A stretch of DNA of 64,000 bases from Alnus glutinosa (lineage: Eukaryota > Streptophyta > Magnoliopsida > Fagales > Betulaceae). Under the pieces are notes generated by a model, which made no database searches, had not been told where the DNA came from, and was given only the letters and a program-made list of their open reading frames with translations. This document shows positions 1-11,576 of this stretch, piece by piece. The stretch is taken from contig NC_084890.1 in NCBI RefSeq assembly GCF_958979055.1, forward strand, positions 992,001-1,056,000, in the 5' to 3' direction. Positions within the stretch are counted from its first letter, which is position 1, and each line of letters begins with the position of its first letter. Position numbers and translations under genes: made by a program.

Positions 1-1005
1 TTTGGCTGTTAAGGCTATTTAAAAGATCCAAAGGTCAGAAATTGCCCCCGGGGCCATGGAAGTTACCTCTTATAGGAAACTTGCACAACTTTGTAGGATC
101 ATCAATAGTACACCGTGCTCTCAGAGAACTAGCCAGCAAACATGGACCCCTCATGCACCTTCAAATGGGTCAAGTTTCTACACTTGTGGTATCATCCCCC
201 AAGATGGCCAGCAAGTTCATGAAGACGCATGACCTTGCATTTGCGTCGAGGCCACTATTTCTAGCCCCTAAAATTATGACCTACGGTGGTTCAGACATTA
301 GCTTTTCTCCATATTGTGATTACTGGAGGCAAATGAGAAAAGTCTGTGTGTTGGAACTCCTAAGTGCCAAGAGAGTCCAATCCTTCTCTTCTCTTCGAGT
401 AGAAGAAGTTGATAATCTCATTGAATCCATCCACTCATCTTCAGGATCTCCAATCAATTTTAGTGAACACATTTCCACTTTAACCACTACTATGTTTTGT
501 AGAGCGGCATTTGGTAGCAAATACAAACACCAAGATGCATTTCTATCATTGACCAAGGAAACAGTCTCCTTGGCAAGTGGGTTTGAGTTGGCTGATTTGT
601 TCCCTTCACAGAAAGTTGTTCATATGTTTAGCGGAACGAAAGCTAAGCTAGAGAAGATTCATATGAAGATGGACAAGATCCTGGAGGACATCATTCATGA
701 GCACAAGGAGAACAAGAAGAGTGCATCAGCAGAGCAGGAAGACCTTGTTGACGTCCTTTTAGGCCTTCAGAAAAGTGGTACACTTGAGTACCCAATCACA
801 ACCAACAACATCAAGGGCGTCATTTTGGTTAGTATTTATGCTATAATCCTTGGGTTAAGTCATTTCTGTTGTCATCATCATATCTTTTTTCAATTAAAAA
901 GAATCTGTAACTGTTGCTTGATAAATCACCGCTGTCCCAAAAGTGGTTTCCCGGCCCGTTCCATTAATTAACTGATGCAGGAAAGGTTTATATGATGGCT
1001 AGGGA

Positions 1006-1036
<31 letters not shown>

Positions 1037-2092
1037 TCATGTTTTCTAATTAATTAGGACCTTATTTACTTTTTGGGTTTTCCGCCCTATTAACTTTTGT
1101 ACTTCTATATTTTTGGATTTTCCTGGAAAGTTTAGGATTTATTTTATATACTTGTTAGGATTTTCTCGTAGCCTTAGGATTAGAATTCATATAATTAACC
1201 TAAAGAGAGGTTTGAATGGAATCTTTATTTTATAGTTTCTTTTGTTCTTTCTTTCTTTTGGTGTCCAGAATTTGAGAAAAAAAAGTTTCACACCGTTAAT
1301 TATATATGTAACTTAAATGGAATGTATATATAATATGAGTTAAAGTCCGAATCCAAAATTATTGCTTTCATAATATGTTAAATTTTAGTTGTTTAAAAAG
1401 ATTAAGCTTATAAAAATTTACCAAAATAATTAATTAACCATTGTTCTAAAATTTTCAATTTTTTCTAGGACATATTTACTGGAGGAGCAGACACTTCGTC
1501 AACCACAATAGCGTGGGCTATGTCAGAAATGATGAGAAACCCTAGAGTGCTCGAGAAGGCACAAGCTGAGATAAGACAAGCCTGCAAAGGAAAGAAAAAA
1601 ATCGATGAAAAAGACATTCAGAATCTAAGTTACTTGAAGTCAGTAATCAAAGAATCTCTAAGGTTACACCCTCCTGCTGCTTTGTTAATGCCAAGAGAAT
1701 GTAGAGAAGCATGCGAAATTGATGGATATGAGATTCCCATCAAAACCCAAGTCATGATAAATGCATGGGCCATTGGAAGAGATCCAGCATTTTGGCATGA
1801 TGGAGAGAGTTTTATACCAGAGAGATTTGATAGTAGTTCAATTGATTATAAAGGGGCTAACTTTGAATATATCCCTTTTGGGGCAGGAAGGAGGATGTGC
1901 CCGGGAATTTTATTTGGCGTAGCCAATGTGGAACTTCCTCTTGCTCAACTACTATACCAATTTGATTGGAAACTCCCCGGCAATATGAAACCAGAGGATC
2001 TAGACATGATTGAAAACTTTGGTGGTGTTGTCGCAAGGAAAAACAAATTGCATTTGATTCCTACTTCTTTTAGTCCTTCACTTGCCCTTTGA
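1..2092 (+). CDS. Cytochrome P450, CYP71D-like (5' end outside window)
   Basis: A-type P450 monooxygenase, expected to be ER-anchored and to use electrons from cytochrome P450 reductase; substrate unknown. Exon 1 (1-827, reading from base 3) starts inside the basic linker after the membrane anchor and runs through the PPGP hinge and the C-helix WRQMRK; exon 2 is 1469-2092. The 641-bp intron has GT (828) and AG (1467-1468) ends and is phase 0, the usual position in this clan. Exon 2 carries the I-helix GGADTS, the K-helix ExxR in KESLRLHPP, the PERF segment and a canonical haem loop [11 protein letters not shown] poly(A) signal AATAAA is at 2158-2163. Coding sequence and even the intron and 3' flank match the gene at 12948-15595, so the two are tandem duplicates. 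No break is seen in the visible part. Family assignment is confident; the CYP71D subfamily is inferred from overall sequence. Confidence 0.93.
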
Positions 2093-3055
2093 CTTTAATT
2101 TGAGGCATTATCGATCTGTTATCAACAAGCTCATTAATTTCGCAATTAATTAAGAAGAATAAAGACATGCAGTTTATTTTGGCGAGAATAAAGTATGCTT
2201 ATTTGGCAAAAATTATGTATTTTTGCTTTTAAAGCATGTAATCTCTAATTAGGTTTTCTCCAAGGAATGTAATATTATTTAATAGGTAGTATTTTTTCTT
2301 CTACAGGTAGAAATCGGGGATATTTTCTCTAATTATCGCTATATATAGATTGTAAGGGGTCTTCTATAAGACACCTATAGTGTTTATTGAATAAGAGTAT
2401 CGTGCAATTTCTTTGGCATATTTCTCGTCATCAAAGGTCTTAAATCTTCTAATACCGTACCACTGGCCATTCCATTATCATTACGGTATTGCTTTTGAAT
2501 TCGGAATTAGTTCTGTTTGTACGTTATTGCTTTCTAGAATGTGCTTTTTGTTTTAATTTGTTTGAAAAAATCTGACATAAAAAATGAAGTTATTTTTGGT
2601 TGTTTATTAACCTTTTTGTTTTGAAATAATAAAAGAAGAAGAAAGAGTACTGTTACCAAATAAAGCATATTGTCTTGATAATAAGTTAGTATATAGTTAT
2701 TAAGAATGATAATTCATTAATTTGTGGGATGGTTAATTGGTTGGACATTCAAGAGAAGGAAATAAAAGTTTGAAATTTTTGGATTACTTCTGGATAAGCT
2801 TGAGTAATCTAATTATATATATATATATATATGCATGTTGAACACAATATATATACTTCCTACCAAGTACGTACACAGACAAACTCCTTCGACGACACAA
2901 TTAATATGCAAAGGAGTTGAGATCCAGTAAGGCATTGCACTCGATCTGTACAATATTATCTCTTATTTTACACGTACCCCTAGGATAGATGTTAATTAGG
3001 ATGACGGAATTGCTACTCTCTTGACTAGTACTATAGGGGTGGTTCGGTCCCTCTC
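2093..3055. other. 3' flank of the first P450 unit
   Basis: No gene seen. This AT-rich stretch is collinear, with small indels, with the 3' flank of the complete P450 gene (roughly 15600-17680). Shared landmarks include the direct echo of the motif around 2925 (GAGATCCAGTAAGGCATTGC) near 16697 and the ACTACTCTCTTGACTA-type stretch near 3015 and 17650. A short TA run lies at about 2813-2832. The homology shows that the tandem duplication unit extends more than 1 kb past the stop codon. Confidence 0.6.
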
Positions 3056-5368
3056 TCCAAACTCTCAATTACAGTTTATTTATTTTTTTCGCATAGGCGG
3101 TATGCCTGTTTGTCCATTGGTCATCCCAACAATCAACTTGTTATTAACCCTGCATCAGAGTTATTAACAGTATGTAATATACTATTCCTATGCATATAAT
3201 TAAATAAAGCAGAAATCACAATATTATAAAAAACAACCACGTATGATCCTCAGTGAGTAAGAATACTCACAGTAATTCTTTTGACTTGGAAAGCGTTTAC
3301 AAATAAATATTCTCTGCAATATAATTTAACACAAATAATAGTGTGAATTAATATAATTCACTAAAAATACGTTTTAACTCTATTATCATTTCTAACCTTT
3401 AAACCTTAACATAATCTCCTATTTTCGCTCTAACATTACTACGGCATATAAAATTAGTCAAATTACAGTTTATTATTAATCTTTTATGCAGACATTATTA
3501 CGACATTTATTAAGGCCTTTAAATATCTATTTATCCACATAGATCTAGTAATACTCATTTTATAAAAATAGGTATAATAGTTAAAACTCAAAATTTTTAT
3601 AATAAAGTTTCACAACCCAAAATAACATAACTTTTAATTAAATAATATTAAGGCATATATTGTTTCAATTATTCTAACTATCATAGTTACAAAATAATTC
3701 CAATTATATAAAATTGAGCAGAGTAACGGCATAAGCATTAATAGTGCCTAATATTACTTTTAAAACATTTGGGCGGCGTAACAGCGCTTTTTGTAAAAAC
3801 ATCATTTTTAATCGGGCATTATAATGACGTATTTTATTACAATTATCCAATCACATATATATTCATATATTTAACTTAGTGCATATATATATATAAAATC
3901 TGGCACATGAATATAAAATAACCTTCAGATTATATATATATATATAAGGCCCACACACACATCTTTCATCAATAAGTTATATATATTATATATACACGTA
4001 TATGTCTCATTTAACTCACACACACCTGTAACACACACAAATATATGTATTTCACACACAACACGTTTTACATTATTTCACACACACACACGTTCCCCAT
4101 TCAGCACACACATCTTTATATATTACCATATACACACAATTTTCTTCGATAAGGAACTTACTGAGTCTTTCTAAAATAAGTAGGATTTGTCCTCTCCTTT
4201 GTTGGATGCTGACCGAGAGTGTGAGAGCCGAGAGGGACAGTGGGTTCTTTGAGAGCTTTTCATTTTCTTATTTTACTAGCACAGAACCGAGAGAGGTATA
4301 GAGGGGAGTTTGGGTTGGGTAATTGAGAGAAACAAAGAGTTTTGAGTGAACTTATTTCTGGTTTTTAGGAAGAGTTCCTGCTTCTAATTTATGGGTGAGA
4401 CAGAAAGAGTTTAGAGAAGAAGAAGGCTGTGCGTGAATGGACAAAGGGACCTCTCTATTTATAGACTACCTCAAGGGTTGAGATCACTTGCAACTGGGAC
4501 TGATCAACGGCTGGGTGTTCGGTGAAGAAGGCAGCACGTTGTTGATGAGCTGAGGGAGTGAGCTGGGCATGACGTGCGTGAAAGGGGGTTTGCACTGAGC
4601 TTGGACGGCTGGATTTCCACCGGGTGGCTCTTGATCAAAGGTTGGGGTAATGGCAAGTGTCCTATGAGCTAGATCGTAGGTGGAAGAAAATCTGCAATTG
4701 ATAAGATTCTCTTATCTCCAACGGACGAGTGATTAGTTTCTAACTTTTCTCTAACTGAGTTCTCTTTAGTTAGGTATTGATGGTTAAGATTGCTCAAGAG
4801 GTAATCAAGGGCTGGAGGTTAATCGTGGGGAGCAAGTTTGAGAGATGAGATATTTTGGTTAAAAGTCAATGAAGGGGAAGAACGAAGAAGCCATGCGTAA
4901 ATGAGAGCTTCACTTGGGCTCTAAGTTTTGTTCCACATGTGTGGGCTGCTGGGTTGGTTCCATAAGTCTGGGCTGGTTCTTTAAGGTGTAGAATTAAAAT
5001 GGATGTGGGCTGGGTTGAATTCAAAACAATGGACCCACAAATTACATAACTGAATTTTCGTCCTATTCAGAAGTATAGTTTTTCGCAAGTGTTTCGGGTA
5101 CTAAATAGAGTCCAACAATTATGAAATTTGGAGGGTAGCTAGAGAACTTCGAGACGAGCGTTCTGGCTTTTGAATCGACCAAAACGGAGTTCGTTTAACC
5201 CTATTTTCGTTATTCCAAAGCTTAAGGTCCATTTGAGTTTTTATCAAATTAAAACTATAAATGCTTCTAAATGAATATTCATCCATATTTATTCTTTTAC
5301 CTTATTATTAGGTCCTAAATCATATTTTAATATATTTTATTCAATATATTAAAATATGAGGTATTAGA
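3056..5368 (-). mobile_element. About 2.3-kb non-coding insertion, probably a large solo LTR
   Basis: The P450 flank homology stops near 3056 and resumes near 5370 at a GCGCCACCCCAAACTAG stretch that also occurs near 17700, so the DNA between is an insertion. It has no long ORF. On the minus strand it has a TATA-like element (complement of 4454-4463) near its middle and a strand-biased base composition, as in the U3-R-U5 of a big Ty3-type LTR. It contains CA-rich and TA-rich runs at 3860-4140. Clear TG..CA ends and a target-site duplication were not found, so the solo-LTR call is an inference and the ends are good to about 20 bp. Confidence 0.4.
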
Positions 5369-5794
5369 AGCGCCACCCCAAACTAGCTATTAGCCCTAAA
5401 GACTAATTATATGATGCCTAGGATTTTTATTTTTCAGGTTTTTCTAATTATATATATATTAGGACCTTTTACTTTTTGGGTTTTCCTATATATTAACTTT
5501 TGCAATTCTATATTCCTGGATTTTCCTAAAAAAAATTAGGATTTGTTTTATATGCTCTTTACGATTTTCTAGTATCATTAGGATTAGAATCCATACCCTA
5601 TAAAGATGCATGTATAAATTTAATTTATTGAATCTTTATTTTATAAATGAGATAAAAACAAGAGTTTCTTTTATTGTCAAGGATTTGAGAAAAAGAATTT
5701 CACATGCACCGTGAAATATGTAATTTAAATGGAAGGTATGCATAACATGAGTTCATCGAAGTCCGAACCCATAATTATTGAAGAAAAAGGATTA

Positions 5795-5798
<4 letters not shown>

Positions 5799-5868
<70 letters not shown>
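5799..5868. repeat. (TA)35 microsatellite
   Basis: Uninterrupted TA dinucleotide run of about 70 bp inside the intron remnant of the P450 pseudogene. The corresponding introns of the two other copies do not have it, so it arose or expanded in this copy. Confidence 0.95.
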
Positions 5869-5870
<2 letters not shown>

Positions 5871-6293
5871 CATTATTCTAAAATTTTCAATTTTTTTCAG
5901 AACATATTTGTTTCCGGAAGTGATACTTCATCAACCATATTAGAGTTGAGCTATGTCATAAATGATGAGAAGCCCTAGAGTGGTCTAGAAGGCAGAAGCA
6001 GAGATTAGATAACCTTCAAAAAAAAAAAAAAAACAATTAATGAGTTAGACCTTCAGAATCTAAGTTACTTGAAGTAAGTGATCAAAGAAACTCTAAAGTT
6101 ATACTCTCATACTCCTTTGATACTTCCAAGAGAATGTAGAGAGCCATGCGAAATTGATGGATATGAGATACCCATCAAAACCAATGTTATCATAAATGCA
6201 TGGGCCTTTGGAAGAGATCCTTCATATTAGCATGATGTCGAGAGTTTTAGACCAAAGAGGTTTGATTCTAGTTCAATTGATTTTAATGAGGCT

Positions 6294-6817
6294 TGTTGGA
6301 AAATTATCATTCATCTCGTTTAAATAGGCCCATCTCTGAATTTTGGGCCCAGCCGACCCAATCGACTGGGAAGATCCCTCGATCACATCGACATATCCGA
6401 GACTTACGGATATCACGGAACCAGCCGAACTACTCAGGATATGAATCCCAGATTCTTCACACTACTTAGTGCAGCCAAGATCGCATTAACGAGTTACGGA
6501 TCCCAGAAGATCCATACACCCAAGATCGCCTCACCCTCAACTACAAATCCCGAAGAAACCGGGATTCCCGAAGCATTCTAACCGCATCAGAACATCTATA
6601 AATACAAAATAACACCAGGTATCAAAGAATGGGCATACATTCCTGTCTATCTGAAATTATACTAAAAATTCCTTGGAATTGCCTAAAACATCGGAGTGGG
6701 ATTGTCGACATTCCCCAACGCAGTTATTTATTACTTCACAGATCACGAAGAGAAGGTGAGTAACCAGACGAATCACGGAGTAACACGTCACCTACCAGAA
6801 AACTGCATCAACAAAAG
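6294..6817 (+). mobile_element. LTR-like insertion (probable solo LTR) inside the P450 pseudogene
   Basis: About 520 bp that interrupt exon 2 of the P450 pseudogene. It opens with TGTTGGAAAATT and its last bases include ATCAACA, an inverted TGTTG/CAACA pair as expected of LTR ends, and carries a TATAAATA promoter-like box at 6597-6604. There is no coding potential. The flanks read GGCTTG and GACTTG, which could be a mutated 5-bp target-site duplication, but the exact boundaries are ambiguous by a few bases. Confidence 0.6.
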
Positions 6818-7147
6818 ACTTGCTTTGAATACATTCCTTTTGGGGGTAGGAAGAAGGATATGCCAGGAGTATTGAATTTGGGGTAGCCAATATTGAACTT
6901 CCTCTTGCTCACAATTACTATACTAATTAATTTGATTGCCAACTCCCGGGCAATATGAAATCAGAGGATCTAGACTTGAGTGAAGCCAATATTGGTGGTG
7001 GTGTTAGAAGGAAAAACAACATTTGATTCCTACTTCTTTTAGTCCTTCACATGCCCTTTGAGGGATTATCATTAATTACGTACGGTAGGTTTGAACCTAA
7101 AAACTTGGAAATATAGTCCAGGAAATTAGTATTGTCTTGATAATTAA

Positions 7148-7385
7148 TTATAAATTGGTAGTTATTAAGAATGATAAATTAGTAGCTCCGAGATCCAAAA
7201 TATATTTGGATTGGTGGAGGATGTAAACTTGTGTGATCACTAAAAGTGCCTGTGAATTCCAAAGAAAAAACAAGGGACCAAGATCTTTTAATACAAAATC
7301 AGCTTTCAATTTATTCAGTAGAGACCGAATGAGATAAAAATGTGTTCCCGTAACCAAGATGTCATCAACAGAAATTCAAATGAAA
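7148..7385 (-). mobile_element. Ty1-copia reverse transcriptase fragment
   Basis: The minus strand encodes a short stretch typical of copia RT: a VDDILVTGT-like active-site segment (near 7365-7385), then LKADFVLKDLGPL and a KYILDL segment. It is open for about 69 codons but both ends are cut, no LTRs lie close by, and a gap replaces the normal segment after the KDLGPL motif. It is a dead relic lying between the P450 pseudogene and the exon-1 micro-repeats. Confidence 0.75.
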
Positions 7386-7424
7386 TAGTGTTAATTGAGA
7401 GCCACGATGAAGAACAAAATATAT

Positions 7425-7556
7425 AGGGATGCATCACACTAGCGTACGTAGTCCATATGTATGATATTATATATGCAAATTAAGAGAAAGGGCATGAAAA
7501 AGTACTGCCCCATATATATATATATACCAAGAAATTAAAACAAAATAATTAAGGGG
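7425..7556 (+). repeat. Copy of the P450 upstream region
   Basis: The stretch with AGCGTACGTAGTC near 7440 and GGGCATGAAAAAGTACTGCCC near 7490 matches the region just upstream of the intact P450 (12676-12760, with CAGCGTACGTAGAC and GGCATGAAAAACTGCCC). A further copy is at about 10845-10890. It is the promoter-side remnant of a P450 unit whose coding part was lost or scrambled. Confidence 0.7.
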
Positions 7557-7766
7557 CATGGAAGACTGGAAGTTGGCCTCTTATAGGAAATTAACTTGCA
7601 CAAAATAAGGGCATGGAAGACTGGAACTTGGCCTATTATAGGAAACTTGCACAAAATAAGGGGCATGGAAGACTGGAACTTGGCCTCTTATAAGAAACTT
7701 GCACAAAATAAGGGCATGCATGGAAGACTGGAACTTGGCCTATCATAGGAAACTTGCACAACTTGA
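7551..7766 (+). repeat. Four tandem copies of a P450 exon-1 fragment
   Basis: A unit of about 50-57 bp, starting near 7551, 7607, 7657 and 7709, is repeated four times in direct orientation. Each unit contains GGCATGGAAGACTGGAA, then GGCCTCTTATAGGAAACTTG with small changes, then CACAA. This is the part of P450 exon 1 that encodes the [12 protein letters not shown] segment just after the PPGP hinge (compare 52-93 and 13061-13102), with a short insertion. The first three units end in AAAATAAG and only the last continues into the CAACTT of the real exon, so one exon-1 fragment was multiplied in place. Confidence 0.85.
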
Positions 7767-8395
7767 GAATTACATATTAAAGTTCCCCAATATCATGGAA
7801 TAAATTATGAATAATCATATTAAGGTCATGTCATATTTCTCATTTAGAATTACATAGATGATAACATGCATTTCCAAAAAAAATAATAATAAAGGTATGT
7901 TTTAATATTTCTCAAAAATTATGATTTTAAAGCACATTGGAATTAAATACAAAAAAAAAAATTCCAATTATTTAAAATTCTAGCCATATATATATATAGA
8001 GAGAGAGAGAGATCAATAGAGAGAGATAGTAGTCACACAGAAAATTCCAATACCAAAATTCACATGAAATAATCACACAAAAATTTAACAAAAATTAGTG
8101 GAGATCGAAAACATTTCAAGTTATCTGTTGGGAATAACCCCACCGGCCCGGCCCATCCGTGAGGATATCATATTTCTATCATCTTTCATTACCACTAAAG
8201 CACCTTTAACTATATATTTTTATAACTCCATCTTTGACTAAATAACTATACTCCAAAAGAATCCAACATACTTAAGAATATCATATTTTTCTTAAGCTCC
8301 GAAACATATGTAACATTTTTAATTGTCTCACAACCCCATCAAACATCCCGATTTTTATGGTTACATATTTTAATTGTCTTACACCTATCATCATT
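7767..8395. other. No gene seen
   Basis: AT-rich DNA with a short GA run near 8000. Nothing coding was recognised. The segment next to 8396 may be decayed LTR-element DNA, but no domain is visible. Confidence 0.5.
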
Positions 8396-8625
8396 TGTAA
8401 CGACATATCTTCAACGATATAATATTGCTCGCTTTTAACTCTTTCGAACCAAATTTCTTATAAAGTCAACCATCCTGGTATGTACTACTCTTGCATCAAT
8501 ACGCTTAATTGTAGATTTCTGATAAGCTCATGTCTATTACGACTTTAAAATGTGTTGTGTTCAAAATTGTGCGAATATACAATAAGCACATCATTATTCT
8601 TATACTCAGACGATGTAAGACATCA
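8396..8625 (-). mobile_element. Diverged 5S-bearing (Cassandra-like) LTR
   Basis: On the minus strand this 230-bp segment has the same order of blocks as the arms of the palindromic element at 62758-63302: TGTAACGAC at one end, an AACGAYAYAATATT-type block (near 8414-8429), a CTCTTTCGAA block, then a 5S rRNA-like part (about 8455-8545, including a diverged GGATGGTTGACTT version of the internal control region), and GATGTAAGACATCA at the other end. A 5S-like block inside an LTR is the mark of Cassandra-type TRIM elements. It is much decayed and no partner LTR was found nearby. Confidence 0.65.
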
Positions 8626-9226
8626 TGTATGTACCCTTTTTTTTTCTCTTTTTTTTTTTTTATTACTTCCACCTGCCCTCTCTTTACGTGTTCCTAGTAG
8701 GAGTTAGTCAAATGGAGCATGATGTAGATATGATACGTTTACAACTTTTGTACAACTATAATAATTTTTTTAAACAATCATTAAATCTGTTTTCCTACGT
8801 GTATATCATTCCTATCTAATAGTTAATTTTATTAAAAACAAAAATTATTAAAATTATACAAAAATTATATAAAAATCGTACACATGTCATAGATCCATCT
8901 CGAACACATGTGGTCTTATACAGGACTTCAAATGGGTCTCCGGTCTACTAACTCCAAATGCAATTAAGTCGATCTGCTGAAGTCAGTACCGGCCGTTCAA
9001 TATCTTCGTCTGCATGGTAGTATAATAAGATATCAGAGAAGAACAGATCACACTATCGATAAGTCGATATCAATTTATTCAACCTTCTTGCCACGCGCGT
9101 GGAAATGAAAGATGATCTAGAGAAAAAAGTTAAAGGATAAGGATGGCGAAGGATACATAAATTTAGTAATGATTTTAAAAAGTGAAATAAATAATAGAAT
9201 AAACATGAAAAGAAATCTATCATTTC

Positions 9227-10509
9227 TTCTTTCTTTCTTTCTTTTTTATTTTTTTTTATTTTTAGGGGGAAAGTTTGTACTTTCATTGCTGAAAATAACA
9301 GTACATCACAACACACCATAAAGGCGAACATCAACAACCACCCCAAGGGTGTACAATCAACATGAGATAAAATTCATGTAACTACAGACAGTTGCTACTA
9401 AACAAATCCAACCAACAGAAAGGTGCCTATACATTGACATAACATTTACTTGAACAAGGAATTTGGTCACACATTCTGGGCCATAACCAATGATCAGATT
9501 AATACAAGCACAGAGCAAATTGTCAAAAAAAAAAATATACAAAACAACCCAACAACAAAAGACCATCACAGAAAATCGGCGTCGGAAAACACCGTCACCG
9601 GCGATGGCGCGTGGAACACATGCGCCCCACCAGGGACCTCCCTCTTCAACAAACGACCACCGAAGACACCCGAACCATCGAAACACCACCAACCGCACCC
9701 TGAAAATCATGTCGTAGCCCTCACGCACCGGTACAGGGAGTGACCTCCTTGGCACGTGCAGGCCACGCGCCGATCAGGAACACGCGTCACGGCCAAGGCT
9801 GGAGGCTGCTGAACCGGAAGAGGCCAGCGACCACCGTGGAGAGGTGCGTGTCTTGAGAAACCCGGCCGAAGTGAATAGATTTGACTCCAAATGAAACATC
9901 AAGGAAGCACGATCAGTAACTTCTCTGGAAACACGCCAAGAAGCCGCTAACCAACACCCAAACTCTCGTGAGATCTTGTGTCAAGGGACTACAACCACCA
10001 CTGGAAAACCGGAGAGACAAAACCCACAACCCTAAAGGCTGGGAGACAACTAACCTACACAAGAACAAAACCAAAAACCTCCCTAGCCCAAGAAAAGCTA
10101 AGGGAGAACCACCACTAGGAGGGGGAAGACGTGGAGCTAGAGTTGGCAATTCGGGTTCACGGGCCGGGTTCGGGTCAACCCGACTGACCCGATTATATAA
10201 ACGTGTCAACCCGAACACGACCCGATTAATAATCGGGTAACCCAAACACGACCCGACAAACCCGACTAAAATACGTGTCACCCGTTTACCCGACACGGCA
10301 TCAATTTCACTGTTTTCACATGTTTCAACCTTCAATTTTTTTTTTTTACCTTCAAATTTATTTTTTTTTTTTATCGGGTTATAATCCTGTTGGCGGGTCA
10401 ACCCGGATAATCGGGTTATAGTCGTGTTGGCGAGTAATCATGTTATCGAGTCAACCCGTGCAATCGGGTCGGGGGTTGACCCGCCAAACACGATTATAAT
10501 CGGGTCATA
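9227..10509 (-). mobile_element. LINE-type insertion with 14-bp target-site duplication
   Basis: Comparison with duplicate B shows that 9227-10509 is inserted DNA. It is flanked by AAATCTATCATTTC (9213-9226) and AAATCAATCATTTC (10510-10523), one mismatch in 14. Its low-coordinate end is T-rich, that is a poly(A)-like tail on the minus strand, preceded there by a CAGCAATGAAAGTAC block of the type at LINE 3' ends; the copy at 30915-31510 has a related tail. The far part (10140-10509) is a CGGGT/ACCCG-rich repeat that may be a separate nested element. The ORFs of 75-160 codons inside match no domain I recognise and are not called as genes. Confidence 0.65.
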
Positions 10510-10539
10510 AAATCAATCATTTCGAGTACCTATTATATT

Positions 10540-10846
10540 AATTATTTGCATTGACAAGTGGCTTGCCATGCTAGAATATTACTTTTTTTATTATTATTCG
10601 TATACTTTTTCTCACTTTTTTATATTTCCAATAACAATCAACATCAAAATATTCACACTTTTTTCACATTTTATATCACATCAATAATTTTTTTTATTAT
10701 TATTCAAATAAAAAAATCACTAAAATACAAAATTTTTTTACTTTTCTATACAAAACTTTTTACTTTATATCACATCTATTACTTTTTACTTACTCTAAAA
10801 ATAACCATCTACTATTTTGGCATGGCAAATCACTTGCCAAACAAAG
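10540..10846 (+). mobile_element. hAT-like MITE (family copy 1)
   Basis: AT-rich non-coding element with imperfect terminal inverted repeats: GACAAGTGGCTTGCCATGCT on the left and GGCATGGCAAATCACTTGCC on the right. Its interior (blocks such as CACTTTTTTCACATTTTATA and CTATACAAAACTTTTTACTT) recurs at about 20760-20990 and 30050-30250, so the window has three copies. Ends of the TTTGGCAA/TTGCCAAA kind suggest a non-autonomous hAT element. A clean 8-bp target duplication was not found. Confidence 0.65.
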
Positions 10847-10980
10847 CCATTATGTAGAGAGGAAATACATGAAAAAGTGCCCCATACCAATGGTTGATTT
10901 TTTTATTTTTTATTTTTTAAAAAAAGTTTGTTAAAATTGTACAAAAATTATATAAAAGTCGTAAACGTATCATATATCTA

Positions 10981-11576
10981 GGGTTCAATATAATTCAACC
11001 CCCCGAAGTTGTCAACCATTTTCAATTTGACTACCAAAGTTTAAAAATTTCAATGTGCCCCTCAAAAATTTTCAATTCAGGCATTCCGTCTGGTTTGACG
11101 GTCAAACAAGACAGAATTTTGATTACTCCAAAACGACGTCGTTTTTCCCTTTTAGGGACACCCAATAAGAAGCCGACACGTATTCATTAAAAATAAAAAA
11201 AAAAAATTATAAAATCTAATAAAAATAAATAAAACAAAAATATTTGTTTTTTTTTTTTTAAAAAAAAAAAAAGGAAAGAAAATACTAAGGGGGTGGCTGG
11301 CCAACCCCAACAAAGTTTTTAAAATTTTCAATTCACCCCCTAAAGGGCAAAACGACGTCGTTTTGGATTGAGGGTAAAACAGACAAATTTGCCTAAAAAA
11401 ATTCACATGACACGCACGTAGTCAAAATTCCGTCTGATTTGACGGTCAAACCAAACAGAATGTTTGAATTGAAATTTTTGAAACTTTGAGAGAATACATT
11501 GCAAGATTTTACACTTTAGTAGTCAAATTGGAAATAACTAACAACTTCAAAGGAGGAGTTGAATTATATTGAACCC
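10981..11576. mobile_element. Foldback MITE, Mutator-like, with 9-bp target-site duplication
   Basis: 596-bp non-coding element with long inverted arms: it starts GGGTTCAATATAATTCAAC and ends with the complement GTTGAATTATATTGAACCC, and the arms continue with CCGTCTGGTTTGACGGTCAAA and AAAACGACGTCGTTTT in mirror order. It is flanked by ATATATCTA (10972-10980) and ATACATCTA (11577-11585), one mismatch in nine, and the homologous site in duplicate A is empty. A 9-bp duplication points to MULE-type transposition. Confidence 0.82.

Larger units (their letters stand above)
5395..7062 (+). pseudogene. Degenerate CYP71D-like P450 (intron and exon 2 only)
   Basis: From about 5395 the sequence matches the 3' part of the P450 intron, then from 5901 (after a TTTTTTTCAG acceptor) exon 2. 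The I-helix region is recognisable but a small indel near 5950-5960 shifts the frame into the stop TAG at about 5976, and an A-rich run replaces part of the exon near 6015-6035. Exon 2 continues to about 6290, is interrupted by a roughly 520-bp LTR-like insert, and resumes at about 6820 with the haem-loop region, also frameshifted. Exon 1 is missing at its expected place. It cannot encode a P450. It is a third unit of the tandem array, oriented like its neighbours. Confidence 0.88.
8815..10889 (+). repeat. Upstream-region duplicate A of the P450 array
   Basis: The blocks 8850-9226 and 10510-10540 align in order with 10930-12660, and the array continues into 10845-10889. Shared landmarks are GTGGTCTTATACAGGACTTC, the CAATATCTTCGTCTGCATGG block (near 9000 and 11697), AGATATCAGAGAAGAACAG, GGATGGCGAAGGATACA and TCGAGTACCTATTATATTA. 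The copy is broken by a 1.28-kb LINE-type insertion (9227-10509) and by a hAT-like MITE (about 10540-10846). It lacks a P450 coding region. Confidence 0.75.

Noticed and set aside
9357..10401. Frames of 75-162 codons in the LINE-type insertion
   Set aside because: No domain, present on both strands, and located in an insertion with a retroposon target duplication.
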